A stretch of DNA of 12,176 nucleotides from Saccoglossus kowalevskii (Eukaryota > Hemichordata > Enteropneusta > Harrimaniidae): contig NW_003131908.1 of assembly GCF_000003605.2 (NCBI RefSeq), forward strand, positions 4,240 to 16,415, given 5' to 3'. A model generated the notes under the pieces. It was not told where the DNA came from. It saw only the letters and a program-made list of their open reading frames with translations, and ran no database searches. Shown piece by piece: positions 9,196 to 12,176 of the stretch. The position numbers and the translations under genes are program-made. Each line of letters begins with the position of its first letter. The first letter of the stretch is position 1.

Positions 9196-9510
9196 GTGGC
9201 AGTATCGCATAACAAATAGTATTTTCTGCATGGTTCAAAGATGAAATAATATGTTGTAACAATGTTGATACATATTATTCCGTTTCAAAGTGTAACAACA
9301 ACAGAAATTTTGAATTGATTTGCATCTATGGTATGTTAAAGTGGGATAAGTGGACTGTGATATAACGTACACTAGAAGACTCTGCACATACTACATAACA
9401 AAACAACACAAGGTCAATGCTATCTGATACCCAGTGTCATTATTTTCCCCTTATCTCTTACTTAATGACCAAACTTGGTTGGATGTAATAAAATCATTGT
9501 AGGTACCTAT

Positions 9511-9518
9511 ATGCTACC
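9511..9518. repeat. 8-bp target site duplication, left (ATGCTACC)
   Basis: Identical to 10982-10989, immediately outside the terminal repeats of hAT copy 2. It fixes the element ends to the base. Confidence 0.92.
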
Positions 9519-10981
9519 CAGTGTTCTTCCCAGGATGTAAACAACGTGGCGGTGCCGCCACAGTGCTTCGATTTGCCGCCACACCGGTCTGTCAACGCCA
9601 CGGTGATTAGCAAAACCACCACAGTGCTTTTTTCATTGGGGATCTCGTCACGCTGGTCGGCCCGACTGGCACTCAAAATTAGCGACTACCACGGAAAGGC
9701 TTCTGACCTGGACTATTGTCATATTGTTATTATACTTACGCACCTACCGACAAGCATCCTGCCAGTCGTGAATAATAATTTGTAAACAATAGACATAGTC
9801 GTGCGATGTGGTAGTGGCTTTAAACAATACAAGTCAATTTTGTAAAATTAGCACCTCTTTGTTTGTAAGTAAGTAAATATTTTCTGACGATAGACGCAGT
9901 CTTTAGATTGAAAGCTAAAATTATTTCAAAATCAATTCCACCCCGATGTAACATGGGCAAAGCGGAGTTCACGATCAGTTTACGCTACTCAAGAAAAAAC
10001 AACATGTTTATTGCGTGATTGGGTAAAATACGTTTGAACTGTTATCATTGTGAATCATGTAAAAACTCTTCTTTCAAGACTTCTTTGCATTTTAAAAATT
10101 GCTAATCACCGCTTTCGAAAACCATCATGCAGTTTTTATCTGAAATCCATACCAACACATCATGCTACGACATTGCTTTACTTCTGCAATGTAATTTTTA
10201 TGATCACGATCATTCGGAAAACTTCGGGTTCTGCCGGCATTACCATGCGGCATTCTGATTGGTTAATGGCGTTTTTGACCCACCGGGTCAAAGGACACAT
10301 GCGGTCAACTAACGCGTCACAGCTATCATGGCGGGTCTGTGTTTTTCACCGAAGTGATCAAGTATTTAATTTTTGCATGGCATCATGACTGGGTAAGAGG
10401 AATTATTGGTATAACTGGTGTATAACATCGCGAAATAAGTTATGTCACGTCGTAACTTTGATGATCGCTTGGAAGTGTTATTTGTTCGTTCATTTACTGT
10501 AAATGTAAACGTTGTAGAAGCTGATGGTCGGAATAATAACCAGCAATCCGCCAAATAATTACGTGGTCGATATTTTGAAGGAGAATTTTGTAGTAAATAA
10601 GATCATGAAAGTCGTGAACATAATCCTGGCTGAAACGTTTCAGATGTGTTTCATTCATTCAACCTTTTTTTTAGTCTGCAGCATTTGCATTTTGAGAATG
10701 TTTCATTTTTAAATTCAAACTCTTTTAAGTTTTGTGAAACGTAATTTTCTGACTGCAAAAAAAAAAATATTTGCACTGTGACGGAGCTCATTAATATTAC
10801 AAAAGTGCCCCAAAAAAGTGTTTATAACACTGTGAAGCAAATAAATATTTGCCACTTTGTTTTTGAAAATATATGTTGTTTATTGTGTGGGTGTAAATGT
10901 GCCTTGGTCAATTTCTATTATTATGTAAATTATATGCAAATTATGCCGCCACAGTGGCTTAAATTCCTGGGGAGAACACAG
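9519..10981 (+). mobile_element. hAT-family element, copy 2 (non-autonomous, 1,463 bp)
   Basis: Left terminus CAGTGTTCTTCCCAGG; right terminus, reverse complemented, CTGTGTTCTCCCCAGG (14 of 16 identical). The element is flanked by a perfect 8-bp target duplication ATGCTACC (9511-9518 and 10982-10989), diagnostic of hAT integration. The left subterminal array at 9554, 9575, 9594 and 9615 (GCCGCCAC variants) is spaced 21, 19 and 21 bp, and one GCCGCCAC lies 29 bp from the right end, exactly as in copy 1. The interior does not resemble copy 1 and shows no transposase motif. It holds a perfect 8-bp-arm palindrome at 10274-10292 and a CCAAT-type sequence at about 10248. Inserted in ZFYVE21 intron 1. 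Confidence 0.9.
9546..9624 (+). repeat. phased subterminal repeats of hAT copy 2
   Basis: A palindrome GTGGCGG-TG-CCGCCAC (9546-9561) begins 27 bp inside the terminus, followed by repeats at 9575, 9594 and 9615. It corresponds in position and spacing to 6913-6981 of copy 1, with T-to-C and A-to-G changes in paired arms that keep the palindrome. Confidence 0.7.
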
Positions 10982-10989
10982 ATGCTACC
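10982..10989. repeat. 8-bp target site duplication, right (ATGCTACC)
   Basis: Partner of 9511-9518. An unmutated duplication indicates a fairly recent insertion compared with copy 1. Confidence 0.92.
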
Positions 10990-11110
10990 CATATTTTACT
11001 AAGAGAGATTTTATATCCGCTACCAAATACCCTTGCTTGCCATTTATAACCTCTAAATGGTATATGCATTTTTAAGTCATAGGTAAAAATCTCTTTGTTT
11101 TATTACATAT

Positions 11111-11314
11111 ATAGGTACTACATGTGGACCTCTCTCAGATTTGTTCATTTTGTAATGATATCTTTAATTCTCTAATTTTGGTGAATATTTTTGGTAAAAA
11201 GTGATATTTTCGACTTCTTGTTGAAAACCGCAAGTTCGATTGCTTTGATATATTATACATATAGGTACTACATGTGGACCTCTCTCAGATTTGTTCATTT
11301 TCTAATGATATCTT
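11111..11314 (+). repeat. 54-bp direct duplication at 150-bp spacing
   Basis: 11111-11164 and 11261-11314 match at 53 of 54 positions, starting ATAGGTACTACATGTGGACC. The intervening 96 bp is not repeated on either side, so this is a duplicated block or part of a 150-bp unit present twice. It sits 120-350 bp before the ZFYVE21 exon 2 acceptor. Confidence 0.85.
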
Positions 11315-11459
11315 CTGTTTTTTAATTGCCATGTGCATTGCTAACAGCGGAGCTATCTCAGCAGACAGGCTGCTTGTTTTTAAATACAGCAGTATAAAAG
11401 TTAAGACTGAGTGTTTGGGGAAATTGCTATAAAATGTGCAATTGCTTGATTTGTTACAG

Positions 11460-11510
11460 TGTCTTCAGTGTATGGAATGTCGTGTTCGATTTGACCTAAT
11501 GAAGAGGCGG
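11460..11510 (+). CDS. ZFYVE21: ZFYVE21, second coding exon (first zinc ligands of the FYVE finger)
   Basis: This 51-nt exon lies between TTGTTACAG and GTAAGT and encodes CLQCMECRVRFDLMKRR. Spliced phase 0 to exon 1 it gives WVPDNQ-CLQCMEC...F....RR, the same spacing as vertebrate ZFYVE21 (WVPDKECRRCMQC...F....RK) and other FYVE fingers. CMEC (11469-11480) is the first zinc-ligand pair, and the extra upstream cysteine is also present in the vertebrate protein. The exon ends immediately before the expected HHCR, so the R(R/K)HHCR lipid-binding motif is split by intron 2. No HHCR-encoding exon is seen to the right edge, so the gene continues outside. The exon is very short and easily missed without the family match. 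Confidence 0.9.
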
Positions 11511-11720
11511 GTAAGTATGAATTGACACCCTAGTAAACTAGACCTTTTATGCGATCTGATTTGTTACAGTGTGCTATAATTTTGTGTATAATTTTTTGTG
11601 TCCACCTTATTAAGAATTTTAAATTTCATCTACAGAATTATTTACATATTTCAAACTTGGCTGAAATTCTTCCAAAAGGAAAGTTTATCGTGTAAATTTT
11701 TCATCGATTTCACCACCCTG

Positions 11721-11868
11721 CTCAGTCCTGGATCAAGCAATTTGGATCAGGACGCGACCCAGTCCAGGATCAAGCAATTTGGACCAGGACCCTGCCCAGT
11801 CCTGGATCAAGCAATTTGGACCAGGACCCTGCCCAGTCCTGGATCAAGCAATTTGGACCAGGATCCTG
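11721..11868 (+). repeat. 37-bp minisatellite, four copies
   Basis: Units start at 11721, 11758, 11795 and 11832, with CCCAG at 11869 starting a truncated fifth. Each reads CAGTCCTGGATCAAGC and then ends in GGACCAGGAC plus 4-5 bases. The GTCCTGG and CCAGGAC arms within each unit are complementary and could fold. A 37-bp period rotates the reading frame, so the peptide seen across it (repeated SPGSSNLDQD in different frames) is a by-product, not a protein. Confidence 0.95.
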
Positions 11869-11942
11869 CCCAGATTTTCTCGACTTCCCGTAGATATCCG
11901 ACTACTATCATTTTTAATGATTTAAATGTGCCTATGTTTATG

Positions 11943-12176
11943 TTTGCGTAATTAATACGAATGCAACGCATTATCAAGTCGGTAATATTGAAATATTCAC
12001 AGACCCAATACCCCGGGTCAGCATCCTAACAATAGTAAAAATTAACTTGAGTTTGCGTAATTATCATGAAAGCAATACATTACATTGCAAAGTTGAAATA
12101 TTCAGAGCTGGTACAATATTGTAAACAAATTTGCGTAATTAGAAAAGCAGTGCACTAAGTAAACGATGTTGATATA
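11943..12176 (+). repeat. diverged tandem repeat marked by TTTGCGTAATTA
   Basis: TTTGCGTAATTA occurs at 11943, 12052 and 12130. The first two are each followed at similar distance by GCAA.GCATTA/GCAATACATTA-like text and then by TTGAAATATTCA.AG. The units are about 109 and 78 bp, so the array is old and partly deleted, and it runs to the window edge. Confidence 0.6.

Larger units (their letters stand above)
11511..12176 (+). other. ZFYVE21 intron 2, partial
   Basis: It starts with a consensus GTAAGTATGA donor and runs off the right edge. It contains a 37-bp minisatellite and a diverged tandem repeat. No exon encoding HHCRRCG is found. Confidence 0.8.

Noticed and set aside
9494-9785. ORFs on both strands over the hAT copy 2 left end
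   Set aside because: Open frames result from the GCCGCCAC subterminal repeats, which are DNA sites and not codons.
10442-10556. 38-codon ORF starting MSRRNFDDRLEVLF in hAT copy 2
   Set aside because: Short, without transposase motifs and not present in copy 1.
11598-11951. 117-codon ORF across the minisatellite
   Set aside because: The 37-bp unit shifts frame each repeat, so the openness comes from repeat composition, not coding constraint.

Overview
The window is animal nuclear DNA: AT-rich, with short coding islands bounded by GT/AG splice sites, long introns, and many degenerate transposable elements. Two conserved animal genes are recognised by protein similarity recalled from the families. 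The frequent TACATGTA-like words and the transposon types suggest a marine invertebrate (echinoderm, mollusc or lower deuterostome), but the sequence does not settle which.

Layout. On the minus strand lie the first two coding exons of RALGAPB, the beta subunit of the Ral GTPase-activating complex (3501-3286 and 2237-2042). They join in phase across a 1,048-bp intron, and the gene continues past the left edge. On the plus strand lie the first two coding exons of ZFYVE21, a FYVE-finger protein (5909-6031 and 11460-11510). They are separated by a 5,428-bp intron, and the gene continues past the right edge. The two genes are head to head, with 2,407 bp between their start codons. That gap holds a possible 377-bp MITE, a 3 x 41-bp tandem repeat, a foldback hairpin, an ATGGCGG (YY1/TISU-like) element on the minus strand and a decayed retroelement fragment. 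A second ATGGCGGC element overlaps the ZFYVE21 start codon.

The large ZFYVE21 intron is a landing zone for mobile DNA. It carries two diverged members of one hAT family (6887-8185 and 9519-10981). They share CAGTGTTCT-type termini, a phased array of about 20-bp-spaced subterminal GCCGCYAC repeats, and a palindrome that covaries between copies. The second has a perfect 8-bp target duplication. The first holds a frameshifted relic of a zinc-finger-type hAT transposase gene. Around the first copy lies a 33-bp inverted repeat with 31/33 identity, and between that repeat and the copy is an unexplained acidic 52-codon ORF.

The left 2 kb (RALGAPB intron) contains a diverged internal repeat, a CAGGG-ended MITE and a pogo/Tigger-like MITE. 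The right end (ZFYVE21 intron 2) contains a 4 x 37-bp minisatellite and a diverged tandem repeat. No tRNA, rRNA or CRISPR was seen. No wholly new system is evident; the most interesting structure is the architecture of the hAT ends.
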